Positions 16,926 to 24,626 of a DNA stretch of 32,128 bases are shown in pieces. Where the stretch lies: positions 1 to 32,128 of the forward strand of contig CAITND010000056.1 of the NCBI GenBank assembly GCA_903893625.1, read 5' to 3'. Source of the stretch: an uncultured Oscillatoriales cyanobacterium (GTDB lineage: Bacteria; Cyanobacteriota; Cyanobacteriia; Cyanobacteriales; Microcoleaceae). The notes under the pieces are model-generated. The model saw only the letters and a program-made list of their open reading frames with translations. It did not search any database and was not told where the DNA came from. The position numbers were made by a program, and so were the translations under genes. Numbering within the stretch: the first letter of the stretch is position 1; every line of letters begins with the position of its first letter.

Positions 16926-17309
16926 ATGCAGAAAGACTCTGATAGGATTCGCGGTACTACAAGAGAAATTGAGGAAGCTGCTCGTCGTTTACGGCAACAG
17001 TTAACACCTGCTGAATCAACGTTGTGGCAAGCATTACGGGGTCGTCAACTTGGCGGACTTAAGTTTCGCTGTCAGCATCCTGTTGGACGATTTATTCTTG
17101 ATTTCTATTGTCCGAGTCACAAATTAGTTATAGAGGTCGATGGCGGTATTCATAATCAGCAACAAGCATACGATCAGGCTCGGACAGATGAACTGCAAGT
17201 CTTTGGTTATTGTGTTCTAAGATTTACGAACGAAGAGGTTTTGAATGATTTGTCAAATGTCCTGAGCCGTATTGCTGAAGTAGCAAAAGTCAATGTCTCC
17301 CATGATTAG
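16926..17309 (+). CDS. DUF559 endonuclease-domain protein (Vsr-like fold)
   Basis: DUF559 proteins share the PD-(D/E)XK/Vsr-like fold and are predicted DNA nucleases of unsettled role. The 127 aa frame has LRQQLTPAESTLWQALRGR, the substrate-loop element GLKFRCQHPVGRFILDFYC, and then VIEVDGGIHNQQQAYDQART with D, E-x-D and H residues. RFTNEEVLNDL closes the fold. This is the complete usual domain. It separates hsdR from the hsdM-hsdS fusion. It is bordered on both sides by the same G-run palindromic repeat family, which suggests it travels with, or acts on, these repeats. That is inference. Upstream TGGAGAC is too far away to be a ribosome site. Confidence 0.9.
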   Translation: MQKDSDRIRGTTREIEEAARRLRQQLTPAESTLWQALRGRQLGGLKFRCQHPVGRFILDFYCPSHKLVIEVDGGIHNQQQAYDQARTDELQVFGYCVLRFTNEEVLNDLSNVLSRIAEVAKVNVSHD

Positions 17310-17311
17310 GA

Positions 17312-17620
17312 TATCTCGCCCCCCTAACCCCCAAAATTGGGGGGAACTAGAATTTGTTTAAGTCCCCCAAAATTGGGTAATTGGGGGGAACTAGAATTTG
17401 TCACAGCCCCCTAACCCCCAAAATTGGGGGAACTAGACTGTATTTAAGTCCCCCAGAATTGGGGGGTTGGGGGTGAACAGAATTGGGGGGTAATTGGGGG
17501 GAACTAGAATTGGGGGGTTGGGGGGAACTAGAATTTGTCACAGCCCCCTAACCCCCAAAATTGGGGGAACTAGACTATATTTAAGTCCCCCAACTTTGGG
17601 GGATTGAGGGGGCGAAAGCC
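17312..17620. repeat. G/C-run palindromic repeat array between DUF559 and hsdMS
   Basis: This fills most of the 344 bases without a gene before hsdMS. Units alternate CCCCCAAAATTGGGGG hairpins with GAACTAGAATTTGT or GAACTAGACTGTATT spacers. A 73-base segment at 17383-17455 recurs at 17520-17592 with one visible change, a period of 137 bases. The G tracts (GGGGGGTTGGGGGG) are quadruplex-prone on the + strand. Unequal spacing and imperfect units exclude a CRISPR array. Confidence 0.85.
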
Positions 17621-17653
17621 ATCTTTTTTACAAACAATAATTAAAGGATTTTA

Positions 17654-20071
17654 ATGTTAGATACTGATACAAAACGCCGCATTGATACCGCCCGCGATAT
17701 TCTAGTAGGTAAAGTTCCCGATCCTAAATCTCAGGTTGAACAAATTACGATCGCACTTATCTACAAATTCATGGACGATATAGACGCGGAATCAGAGGAA
17801 TTGGGGGGCGATCGCCAGTTTTTTACCGGAGAATTTGCCGAATATGGCTGGTCAAGGTTAATGAGTCCAAGTGTGGGCGGGCATGAATTGATCCGTCTTT
17901 ATGATCAAGGAATCAGCACCATGCCAGAAAATCCTGGGATTCCGGGGTTATTTAGAGATATTTTTAAGAATGCTTATTTGCCCTACCGTGACCCCGAAAC
18001 CCTGAAAAGTTTTCTCAAGATTATCAATGAATTTAGTTATGATCATTCCGAAAAGTTAGGCGATGCTTTTGAATATTTGCTATCAGTTTTAGGTTCTCAA
18101 GGTGATGCGGGACAATTCCGTACACCGCGCCATATTATTGATTTTATTGTGGAAATTATACAGCCTAAAAAGGGTGAAGTAATTCTTGATCCGGCCTGTG
18201 GAACGGCAGGTTTTCTGATTTCTGCTTATAAACATATTTTACGCAATAATCGGGATACTAATAATATCAGTACCTTAACTCCTGATGAAAAAGGAGGTTT
18301 AGCTAAAAACTTTCTGGGTTATGATATTTCCCCCGATATGGTGCGTTTATCCTTGGTGAATTTGTATTTACATGGTTTCAATGATCCGCATATTATCGAA
18401 TATGATACCCTCACATCGGAAGACCGTTGGAATCAGTTTGCTGATGTAATTTTAGCTAATCCGCCCTTTATGTCTCCCAAGGGTGGAATTAAGCCCCATA
18501 AACGTTTTTCGATTAAAGCTAAACGTAGCGAAGTTCTATTTGTGGACTATATTGCTGAACATCTCACGCCGAAAGGTCGGGCTGGAATTATTGTACCTGA
18601 AGGGATTATTTTCCAGAGTCAAACGGCTTATAAAGATTTGCGAAAAATACTGGTAGAAAATTATTTAGTAGCTGTAGTTTCTCTACCCGCAGGCGTTTTT
18701 AATCCCTATTCTGGGGTGAAAACTTCGATTTTGATTCTCGATAAGTCCCTGGCAAAACTATCTGATACGGTGGCTTTTTTCAAGGTAGAAAATGATGGTT
18801 TTGGGCTAGGTGCTCAACGTCGTGAGGTTACGGGGGAACAGCTTACTAAGGTAAAAATTGAGTTAGAGTTATATTTGCAAGCGGTTCGTAATCAAGAGTT
18901 AACAGATAATCTTGAGTTAACGCTTGGGTTAGTTGTGCCGAAGGTAAAGATTGCAGCGAATGGAGATTATAATTTTAGTGGGGAAAGGTATCGGGAAGTA
19001 GAGAGTTTACAAGGAAACTTTCCTCACGTTGAACTTGGTAGTCTGTGTAAGCCTGAATATGGATTTACAGCAAGTGCAGCAGATACTGGAAATGCAAGAT
19101 TTATTAGAATTACTGATATCAATTCAGACGGGTTTCTAAAAAATGTTGATCAAAAATTTATTGATATTTCACCTGAATCTAAACCATATTTACTTCAAAA
19201 AGGTGATCTTCTTGTTGCCAGAACTGGGGCGACTTTTGGAAAAACAGTGTTTTTCTGTGAAGATTATCCAGCTATATTTGCATCCTATTTAATTCGTTTA
19301 AAATTCCCACTTGAAAAACTTATACCTGAGTTTTATTGGGCATTTGCTCAGTCAGAGAAATACTGGGAACAAGCAAGAAACCTTGTAAGTGGAGGAGGTC
19401 AGCCACAGTTTAATGGAAATGCACTTACTAAAATCAAAATCCCCCTACCACCGATCGCAATACAAGAAGAAATAGTAACAGAAATAGAAGGCTACCAAAA
19501 AGTTATTAACGGAGCTAGGGGTGTTATTGACAACTACCGCCCCCATATTCCGATTAATCCCGATTGGGCGATCGTTGAGTTGGGAGAAGTGCTTACCTTG
19601 CAGCGAGGGTACGACTTGCCTAAACAAGAATGGAAGGAAGGAAGCTATCCTATAGTCGGTTCAAATGGGATTATCGGATTTCATAATACCTACAAAGAAA
19701 TTGGGCCAGGGGTTGTAACTGGGCGTAGTGGAACAATTGGCAAGGTTCACTATATTGATGCCAGTCATTATTGGCCTCATAATACATCTTTGTTTGTTAA
19801 AGATTTCAAGGGAAATGACCCAAAATTTGTTTTATATTTACTTAAATCAGTTGATTTAAAATCACTTGGAGAAAGGACTGCGGCTGTTCCTTCACTAGAC
19901 AGAAAAAACGCACACAGGCTTAAGGTTAGTCTTCCCCCTCTCGAAACCCAAAAAGCAATAGTAGCAGAAATCGAAGCCGAGCAAACCTTAGTTAATGCCA
20001 ACCGCGAATTAATTACCCGCTTTGAGAAAAAGATTCAAACTACGCTTAACCGTATTTGGGGAGAGGAATAA
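17654..20071 (+). CDS. HsdM-HsdS fusion: type I DNA methyltransferase with specificity domains
   Basis: One 805 aa protein joins both modification subunits of a type I system. Residues 1-130 are the HsdM N-terminal helical domain. The N6-adenine methylase core carries motif I DPACGTAGFL (from 179) and motif IV NPPF (from 269). From about 456 an HsdS part follows: TRD1 (FPHVELGSLCKPEYG), the central coiled spacer at about 600-635 (LPPIAIQEEIVTEIEGYQ), TRD2 from about 637 (WAIVELGEVLTLQRG), and a distal helix (LPPLETQKAIVAEIEAEQ). AAAGGA lies six bases before the ATG. No separate hsdS was found. The protein should set the recognition site for HsdR encoded upstream. Confidence 0.94.
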   Translation: MLDTDTKRRIDTARDILVGKVPDPKSQVEQITIALIYKFMDDIDAESEELGGDRQFFTGEFAEYGWSRLMSPSVGGHELIRLYDQGISTMPENPGIPGLFRDIFKNAYLPYRDPETLKSFLKIINEFSYDHSEKLGDAFEYLLSVLGSQGDAGQFRTPRHIIDFIVEIIQPKKGEVILDPACGTAGFLISAYKHILRNNRDTNNISTLTPDEKGGLAKNFLGYDISPDMVRLSLVNLYLHGFNDPHIIEYDTLTSEDRWNQFADVILANPPFMSPKGGIKPHKRFSIKAKRSEVLFVDYIAEHLTPKGRAGIIVPEGIIFQSQTAYKDLRKILVENYLVAVVSLPAGVFNPYSGVKTSILILDKSLAKLSDTVAFFKVENDGFGLGAQRREVTGEQLTKVKIELELYLQAVRNQELTDNLELTLGLVVPKVKIAANGDYNFSGERYREVESLQGNFPHVELGSLCKPEYGFTASAADTGNARFIRITDINSDGFLKNVDQKFIDISPESKPYLLQKGDLLVARTGATFGKTVFFCEDYPAIFASYLIRLKFPLEKLIPEFYWAFAQSEKYWEQARNLVSGGGQPQFNGNALTKIKIPLPPIAIQEEIVTEIEGYQKVINGARGVIDNYRPHIPINPDWAIVELGEVLTLQRGYDLPKQEWKEGSYPIVGSNGIIGFHNTYKEIGPGVVTGRSGTIGKVHYIDASHYWPHNTSLFVKDFKGNDPKFVLYLLKSVDLKSLGERTAAVPSLDRKNAHRLKVSLPPLETQKAIVAEIEAEQTLVNANRELITRFEKKIQTTLNRIWGEE

Positions 20072-20075
20072 TTAG

Positions 20076-20110
20076 GAATTACGAATTACGAATTACGAAT
20101 TACGAATTAC
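20076..20110 (-). repeat. Heptad array 5 x GAATTAC after hsdMS
   Basis: Five exact heptads start four bases after the hsdMS stop. The unit is the reverse complement of the ATTCGTA-type arrays at 14051-14099 and 20511-20552. With the latter it forms inverted flanks around the four-helix-bundle gene. An open frame reads through this array from 20056, but that part is repeat-derived, not protein. Confidence 0.9.
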
Positions 20111-20160
20111 GGAATGTCGGGGGAAAATTTCTAAAGCCATTAATAAGGTGTGGGGTAATG

Positions 20161-20520
20161 ATGAAAGCTGATAATTTAGTGCAAGAAAAGAGTTATGCCT
20201 TTGCAATTCGTATCGTCCGTCTGTACCAATATTTGACAGACAAAAAGAAAGAATATGTATTGTCTAAGCAAATATTACGCTCAGGTACCAGCATCGGTGC
20301 AAACGTAGAAGAAGCGATCGGAGGACAATCAAGAGCCGACTTTGTAGCTAAACTATCCATAGCTTATAAAGAAGCCCGTGAAACAAGCTACTGGTTACGA
20401 CTGTTAAGAGATACTGATTACCTTACCGAAAAAGAATTTGAAAGCATTTACCCCGATGTAGAAGAATTATGTCGAATTATTGGCAGTATACAGAAAAGTT
20501 CCAAAAACGGTAATTCGTAA
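20161..20520 (+). CDS. Four-helix-bundle protein, S23/23S-rRNA-intervening-sequence family
   Basis: The 119 aa protein MKADNLVQEKSYAFAIRIVR shows the S23-IVP/four-helix-bundle pattern, including LRSGTSIGANVEEAIGGQSR and KEARETSYWLRLLRDTD. Relatives are ORFs in 23S rRNA intervening sequences and the Avd accessory protein of diversity-generating retroelements; their function is mostly unknown. The frame is open from 20056, but that part is translated repeat, so the ATG at 20161 (or 20158) after AAGGTGTGGGG is chosen. The last residues GNS and the stop are supplied by the downstream heptad array. The gene is enclosed by inverted heptad arrays, as if inserted as a cassette. Confidence 0.85.
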   Translation: MKADNLVQEKSYAFAIRIVRLYQYLTDKKKEYVLSKQILRSGTSIGANVEEAIGGQSRADFVAKLSIAYKEARETSYWLRLLRDTDYLTEKEFESIYPDVEELCRIIGSIQKSSKNGNS

Positions 20521-20552
20521 TTCGTAATTCGTAATTCGTAATTCGTAATTCG
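20511..20552 (+). repeat. Heptad array 6 x TAATTCG after the four-helix gene
   Basis: Six exact heptads overlap the stop codon region of the four-helix-bundle gene. They are in inverted orientation to the array at 20076-20110 and could pair with it over about 35 bases. They are direct copies of the array at 14051-14099. Confidence 0.9.
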
Positions 20553-20610
20553 TAAGAGGAATAATTTGGTTAATGTAGTAGAATCATAAGAAGACACAGG
20601 TACTAAGACA

Positions 20611-21633
20611 ATGATCAATCATGAGTTTGTAGAAGCTGAGAATACTAGGCTTAATGTAGATTACTATGGAGCCGATTTTCCTGTCGATGTATTAGTCAAA
20701 AGAATGGAGGATGGGGATTTTATCATTCCGGGTTTCCAGAGAAAATATGTCTGGAAAGAAGAAGAAGCATCTCGCTTTATTGAATCTCTATTAATTGGGC
20801 TTCCAACTCCTGCTCTTTTTCTGGCTAAGGATAAGTTTTCTAATCAATATATTGTTATTGATGGACAACAAAGATTAAAAACATTACAATATTTTTATCA
20901 AGAATCTTTTCCCGATGGAAAAATATTTAAACTCAAAGGAGTTATACCTGCCTTCAATGGTCTAACCTATTCTAGTCTGTCACTGTCTCAACGTCGTGCT
21001 TTAGATAATGCAATCATTCATTGCATCATAATATCTGAAAACTACGATTCAATAGGAATATATTACCTATTCGAGAGGCTTAATACAACAGGTACTTCCT
21101 TGAATTCGCAAGAGATTAGAAACGCAATTTATCATGGTTTATTCAGTGAGTTAATTCAAGAATTATCGAGTCATGAAACATGGAAGCAACTTTATAATAA
21201 AAAAGATGATGATCGAGCAGCAGATCAAGAGTTAATCCTGAGATTTTTAGCTTTGCACTATGATTTAGATAATTATAAAGGGAACATGGTTGATTTTCTG
21301 AATAATTTTATGCTTCAAAATAAAAACTTAGATGTAATTTCAAAAGCTGAAATCAAACATATTTTTTTGAATACAGTTGAGTTTCTGAAAGATTGCATTG
21401 GTGACAAGGTATTCTTCCATAATAATGGATTTAGTATAACTCTTTTCGAGAGTGTTATGGTGATAGTTGCCAGAGAATTAACAGAAAACTCAGAATGTGA
21501 ACGTTTTAAAAAGTTTTATAGCTCTCTCATTCAGGACAAAGATTTTTGGTCATTATCTCGATCCTCTACAACAAGCAAAAAGAATCTGATCAAGAGGCTG
21601 GAATTAACTAGAGAGATTTACAAAAATACTTAA
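20611..21633 (+). CDS. DUF262 (GmrS-like ParB/Srx-fold) protein
   Basis: DUF262 is the N-terminal domain of GmrSD-type, modification-dependent restriction enzymes and other defence proteins; it is a ParB/Srx-like NTPase or nickase fold. Visible here are IIPGFQRKYVW (F42-W48 region), the hallmark IDGQQRLKTL with DGQQR at 84-88, and the helper motif FERLNTTGTSLNSQEIRNA. At 340 aa it lacks the DUF1524 HNH nuclease domain that completes GmrSD. The effector is therefore probably the HEPN protein whose gene starts three bases after this stop. TAGAAT at 20579-20584 is a weak -10. The heptad array lies about 60 bases upstream. Confidence 0.88.
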   Translation: MINHEFVEAENTRLNVDYYGADFPVDVLVKRMEDGDFIIPGFQRKYVWKEEEASRFIESLLIGLPTPALFLAKDKFSNQYIVIDGQQRLKTLQYFYQESFPDGKIFKLKGVIPAFNGLTYSSLSLSQRRALDNAIIHCIIISENYDSIGIYYLFERLNTTGTSLNSQEIRNAIYHGLFSELIQELSSHETWKQLYNKKDDDRAADQELILRFLALHYDLDNYKGNMVDFLNNFMLQNKNLDVISKAEIKHIFLNTVEFLKDCIGDKVFFHNNGFSITLFESVMVIVARELTENSECERFKKFYSSLIQDKDFWSLSRSSTTSKKNLIKRLELTREIYKNT

Positions 21634-21636
21634 CAG

Positions 21637-22110
21637 ATGAATCCATTAATATTGTCCCATCGTCAAAGATTAGATCATCTTTTTGCCAAAATTTCTTTGA
21701 CTTCAAATCCTGCTGATCAAAGTGAATGGTCAAAATATCTGTGTGTTTTAGTTTCAGGTTTTATAGAAGAATCTTTAAGAGTTTTATTAGAGGAATATAC
21801 AAATAAGCATTCTGCACCTAATATTCAAAATTTTGTTAAAAAACAGATAGATAGTATAACAAATTGTAAGACCACTAGAATTTTAGAGGTTTTAGGAAAG
21901 TTTAATCAAAAGTGGGCTGAGGAGTTTACTATTAAAATTCAAGAAAGAAGTGATAAAACAGATGAAATTAAAAATTCAATTGATAGTGTAATTACCAATC
22001 GACATACCATAGCTCATGGTGGAAATGTTGGTATTACTTACGCCAGGATTCAGACATACTATAATAATATTAAAAAGGCTGTGGAAATATTGGAAGACAT
22101 AATAAAATAA
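21637..22110 (+). CDS. HEPN-domain protein (RiboL-PSP/MAE_28990-type), candidate RNase effector
   Basis: The 157 aa helical protein carries the HEPN R-x4-H signature as RHTIAHGG, with Arg122 and His127, preceded by DSVITNRH. The N-terminal half (EWSKYLCVLVSGFIEESLRV) matches the usual layout of the RiboL-PSP/MAE_28990 HEPN group. HEPN proteins with this motif are commonly metal-independent RNases in toxin or defence systems, acting as dimers. The gene lies three bases after the DUF262 gene, so the two are almost surely co-translated. The pair closes the defence island next to a broken PIN gene. Family assignment is by motif only, and RNase activity is inference. Confidence 0.78.
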   Translation: MNPLILSHRQRLDHLFAKISLTSNPADQSEWSKYLCVLVSGFIEESLRVLLEEYTNKHSAPNIQNFVKKQIDSITNCKTTRILEVLGKFNQKWAEEFTIKIQERSDKTDEIKNSIDSVITNRHTIAHGGNVGITYARIQTYYNNIKKAVEILEDIIK

Positions 22111-22120
22111 GCAAGCATTT

Positions 22121-22219
22121 TTAGTTAGAATAGGATCTCAATTGATCAACAGCGTTACAATTAATGAGAATACTACTAACTAAAACATTAGTATCAATGA
22201 CAAATCTTAATTTATCCAT
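22121..22219 (-). pseudogene. Truncated PIN-domain toxin gene (VapC-like)
   Basis: The frame begins eight bases before the end of the antitoxin gene upstream and reads MDKLRFVIDTNVLVSSILIN, the typical start of PIN-family toxins with the first catalytic Asp in DTNVLV. After 32 residues it stops, where a complete PIN toxin has about 130. The other acidic residues of the active site are missing. The break lies 11 bases from the HEPN gene stop, so arrival of the island, or a deletion, removed the rest. The remnant cannot be an active nuclease. Confidence 0.75.
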
Positions 22220-22430
22220 TGTGCAGAATATCGTCTAATATTTCTTGAGTTAAACCATTATTTTTAGCTTCTGTTTGCATTTGTTGTATAATCTGATCAA
22301 GGGTTTTTTCTTGAATCATTTGCTTCAGTAAATCATTGACCAATCTTTGAATTTTTTGCTGTTGATTGGGTGCTGCTTCCCGATAAGCTTTAGCTACTTC
22401 ATAATCAACGTTAATCGTAATTGTTTCCAT
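22212..22430 (-). CDS. Antitoxin of a PIN toxin-antitoxin pair (now orphan)
   Basis: The 72 aa protein METITINVDYEVAKAYREA has an N-terminal ribbon-helix-helix-like strand-helix pattern and a C-terminal helical, Gln- and Ile-rich toxin-binding tail ending ILDDILHNG. Such proteins pair with PIN toxins in cyanobacteria. A GGAG site lies six to seven bases before the ATG. The PIN reading frame overlaps its end by eight bases, as usual in these operons, but is truncated, so this antitoxin appears to have lost its partner here. It may still act on a related toxin elsewhere; this is inference. Confidence 0.75.
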   Translation of the reverse strand: METITINVDYEVAKAYREAAPNQQQKIQRLVNDLLKQMIQEKTLDQIIQQMQTEAKNNGLTQEILDDILHNG

Positions 22431-22518
22431 GCTGAACTCCTAAATCTATGTAAGGATTTTCTAACCCTATCTCAAAATAACTGATTACGGATGACTATTT
22501 TGGACTTTGCACTTGGGC

Positions 22519-22541
22519 GTTGCTAGGTAGAACCTAGCAAC
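22519..22541. terminator. Perfect 10-bp hairpin downstream of ispH
   Basis: GTTGCTAGGT and ACCTAGCAAC pair fully around an AGA loop, 44 bases beyond the ispH stop on the reverse strand and before the antitoxin gene start. No U-run follows on the ispH strand, so it may be a weak terminator, a processing block or a small repeat. Confidence 0.55.
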
Positions 22542-22584
22542 TAGAAAAACGAGAAATTTACTCAAGAACTACTAGCGTTAATCT

Positions 22585-23793
22585 TTAACCCTGAACAGTG
22601 GAAAGATTCTGGGCAAAAATCTTTTCAATCACTTCTTCAACGACTTTATCAGGAGTAGATGCACCCGAAGTAATTCCTACAACAATTTCACCATCAGGAA
22701 GCCAGTTTTCTTGAATTTCTAAAGACTTTCCTAACGGTTTATGTTCAATGCGGTTATCATTTAAAATTCGTTCTGAACAATCAATATGATAAGACGGAAT
22801 CCCTTTTTCTACAGACATTTCCTGTAAATGGGTGGTATTAGAAGAATTAAACCCGCCGATGACCACCATTAAATCCAAGGGTTCATCTAATATATTAATC
22901 ATCGCATCTTGTCGTTCTTGAGTAGCATCACAAATGGTATTAAAACTTTGGAAATGCTGATTTAATTGATCCGGGCCATATTTTTTCATCATCGTATGTT
23001 CTAAAAGTTTTCCGATTTGTTCGGTTTCACTTTTAAGCATTGTGGTTTGGTTAGCAATACCAATCAATTGTAAATCTTGATCAGGATCAAAATCCTCTGA
23101 ATGCGCCCGATTAAATTTTGCTAAAAATTCCTCGCGGTTGCCCCCATTCAGAATATAATTAGAGACATATTCCGCTTCTCGATAATTCAAAACGATTAAA
23201 TATTTATCAGCAAAGGAACTGGTAGCCACAGTTTCTTCATGGCTATATTTTCCATGAATAATTGAGGTATAATCTCTTTTTTTATGTTTCTCAACGGTAT
23301 TCCAAACTTTAGAAACCCAAGGGCAAGTTGTATCGACAATTTTACAGCCTTTCTCACTCAGGGTTTGCATTTCTTGAACACTTGCCCCAAACGCTGGTAA
23401 AATTACCACATCCCCAGAATTGACAACAGAAAAATCCTTATTCCCATTTTCAACCGGAATAAACTCAACATTCATATTCTGTAAATGTTGATTTACAGAA
23501 GGATTATGAATGATTTCATTGGTAATCCAAATCGTTTCCGTCGGGAAATGTTGGCGAGTTTCATAAGCCATTGCCACCGCCCGTTCTACACCCCAACAAA
23601 ACCCAAAAGATTGAGCCATTTTAACGGTAACATTACCGCGTTTAATAATATAGTTATTATCTCGAATTTCTTGAATTAAAGAACTTTGATAGGCAGATTC
23701 CATGACATTCGCCACTTCTTCTTCATGACCAAAGCCTTTCCGATGATAGGTTTCTGACTGTTGCAATGAACGTCTAAATGCTTTTGTATCCAT
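22585..23793 (-). CDS. ispH: 4-hydroxy-3-methylbut-2-enyl diphosphate reductase (IspH)
   Basis: IspH makes IPP and DMAPP in the last step of the MEP isoprenoid pathway with a 4Fe-4S cluster. The three cluster Cys are visible in [12 protein letters not shown] (Cys66), [12 protein letters not shown] and [11 protein letters not shown]. Other signatures are [27 protein letters not shown] and [15 protein letters not shown]. The length of 402 aa with an N-terminal extension is the cyanobacterial/plastid form, which takes electrons from ferredoxin. The ATG at 23793 begins [20 protein letters not shown], as in relatives. It is a single gene with a hairpin downstream. Confidence 0.96.
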   Translation of the reverse strand: MDTKAFRRSLQQSETYHRKGFGHEEEVANVMESAYQSSLIQEIRDNNYIIKRGNVTVKMAQSFGFCWGVERAVAMAYETRQHFPTETIWITNEIIHNPSVNQHLQNMNVEFIPVENGNKDFSVVNSGDVVILPAFGASVQEMQTLSEKGCKIVDTTCPWVSKVWNTVEKHKKRDYTSIIHGKYSHEETVATSSFADKYLIVLNYREAEYVSNYILNGGNREEFLAKFNRAHSEDFDPDQDLQLIGIANQTTMLKSETEQIGKLLEHTMMKKYGPDQLNQHFQSFNTICDATQERQDAMINILDEPLDLMVVIGGFNSSNTTHLQEMSVEKGIPSYHIDCSERILNDNRIEHKPLGKSLEIQENWLPDGEIVVGITSGASTPDKVVEEVIEKIFAQNLSTVQG

Positions 23794-23852
23794 TTTTTTT
23801 AATCTTTAACTCAGATGCGTTTGTTGTTGATGATCTTAACAGAAAACACCTC

Positions 23853-24626
23853 TTAGCTAACTTGCCAATGGGTTGAATACTGCTGTACAATTGTCTCCAA
23901 TTCCGTATCCGAGAGGGGTTTTATCACCCATTCTCCCCCAAAGCAACTACGGGCGGCTGCGGTTAAAGCACCGATAACCGTTGGAATTAGGGCTTCTGCT
24001 GGCGGTAAGGCCGTTAAAATCGGTGCAGGCATTTCCAAACCAAACACCTGACGAAACAGTTCTGCATCAGGCGTTAACCGGATTGACCCATGTTGTAAAA
24101 TGGTTCTATTCCCTCTCAGTTGGGCGCTACCAATTAATTTTGTGCCATCAGACAGGACTAAATCGGCTGCGGTGGCGGTGGCGAAACAGTTGGGGTTGTG
24201 AATATATCCGCGTCCGGCCGTACCATATTGTAGTTCATAACCGAGCGATCGCCATCCTGCGATTAAAAATTGACATAATATTTGATAGGCTACCCTGCGA
24301 TTTTCGGGTAATTCAGAAGTAATTACCGCATAAGTTAAATCCCCTTGATGTAAAACAGCCCTGCCTCCGGTGGGACGTTTAACTAACTCTAAAGGCTGGT
24401 TTTGCCAGGTTAATTGTTGCCAATGTTCCGGCCAATGTTTTTGATGATAGCCTAAAGAAATTGTTGCCGTTTCCCACAAATAAAACCGCAAAGTAGGCGG
24501 ATGTTTCCCCTGTTGATGTTGTTGAAACAACCAATGGTCAATCGCCATTTGCAGATATCCCGATGCTTTCAATACGGGAATTAAACGCCAAACTTTAGAC
24601 TGCAAATTCGGCTTGTAAATTGTCAT
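23853..24626 (-). CDS. Lipoate-protein ligase A family protein
   Basis: The protein has a biotin/lipoate ligase fold. RPTGGRAVLHQGDLTYAV is the lipoyl-binding signature and SDGTKLIGSAQLRGNRTIL carries the conserved Lys; LQHGSIRL follows. It probably attaches or transfers lipoyl or octanoyl groups to carrier domains in the cytosol. The longest frame starts at 24677 inside the YbjN gene. The ATG at 24626 (MTIYKPNLQ; 24629 is equally possible) reduces the overlap to 32 bases and gives 257 aa. The overlap indicates translational coupling with the YbjN gene. No Shine-Dalgarno sequence is seen. Confidence 0.85.
   Translation of the reverse strand: MTIYKPNLQSKVWRLIPVLKASGYLQMAIDHWLFQQHQQGKHPPTLRFYLWETATISLGYHQKHWPEHWQQLTWQNQPLELVKRPTGGRAVLHQGDLTYAVITSELPENRRVAYQILCQFLIAGWRSLGYELQYGTAGRGYIHNPNCFATATAADLVLSDGTKLIGSAQLRGNRTILQHGSIRLTPDAELFRQVFGLEMPAPILTALPPAEALIPTVIGALTAAARSCFGGEWVIKPLSDTELETIVQQYSTHWQVS

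Noticed and set aside
17312-17620. CRISPR-like array
   Set aside because: Units are palindromic G/C runs of unequal length with no unique spacers and no cas genes.
20056-20160. N-terminal extension of the four-helix-bundle protein
   Set aside because: The extra residues come from the heptad array; the family start is the Met at 20161 or 20158.
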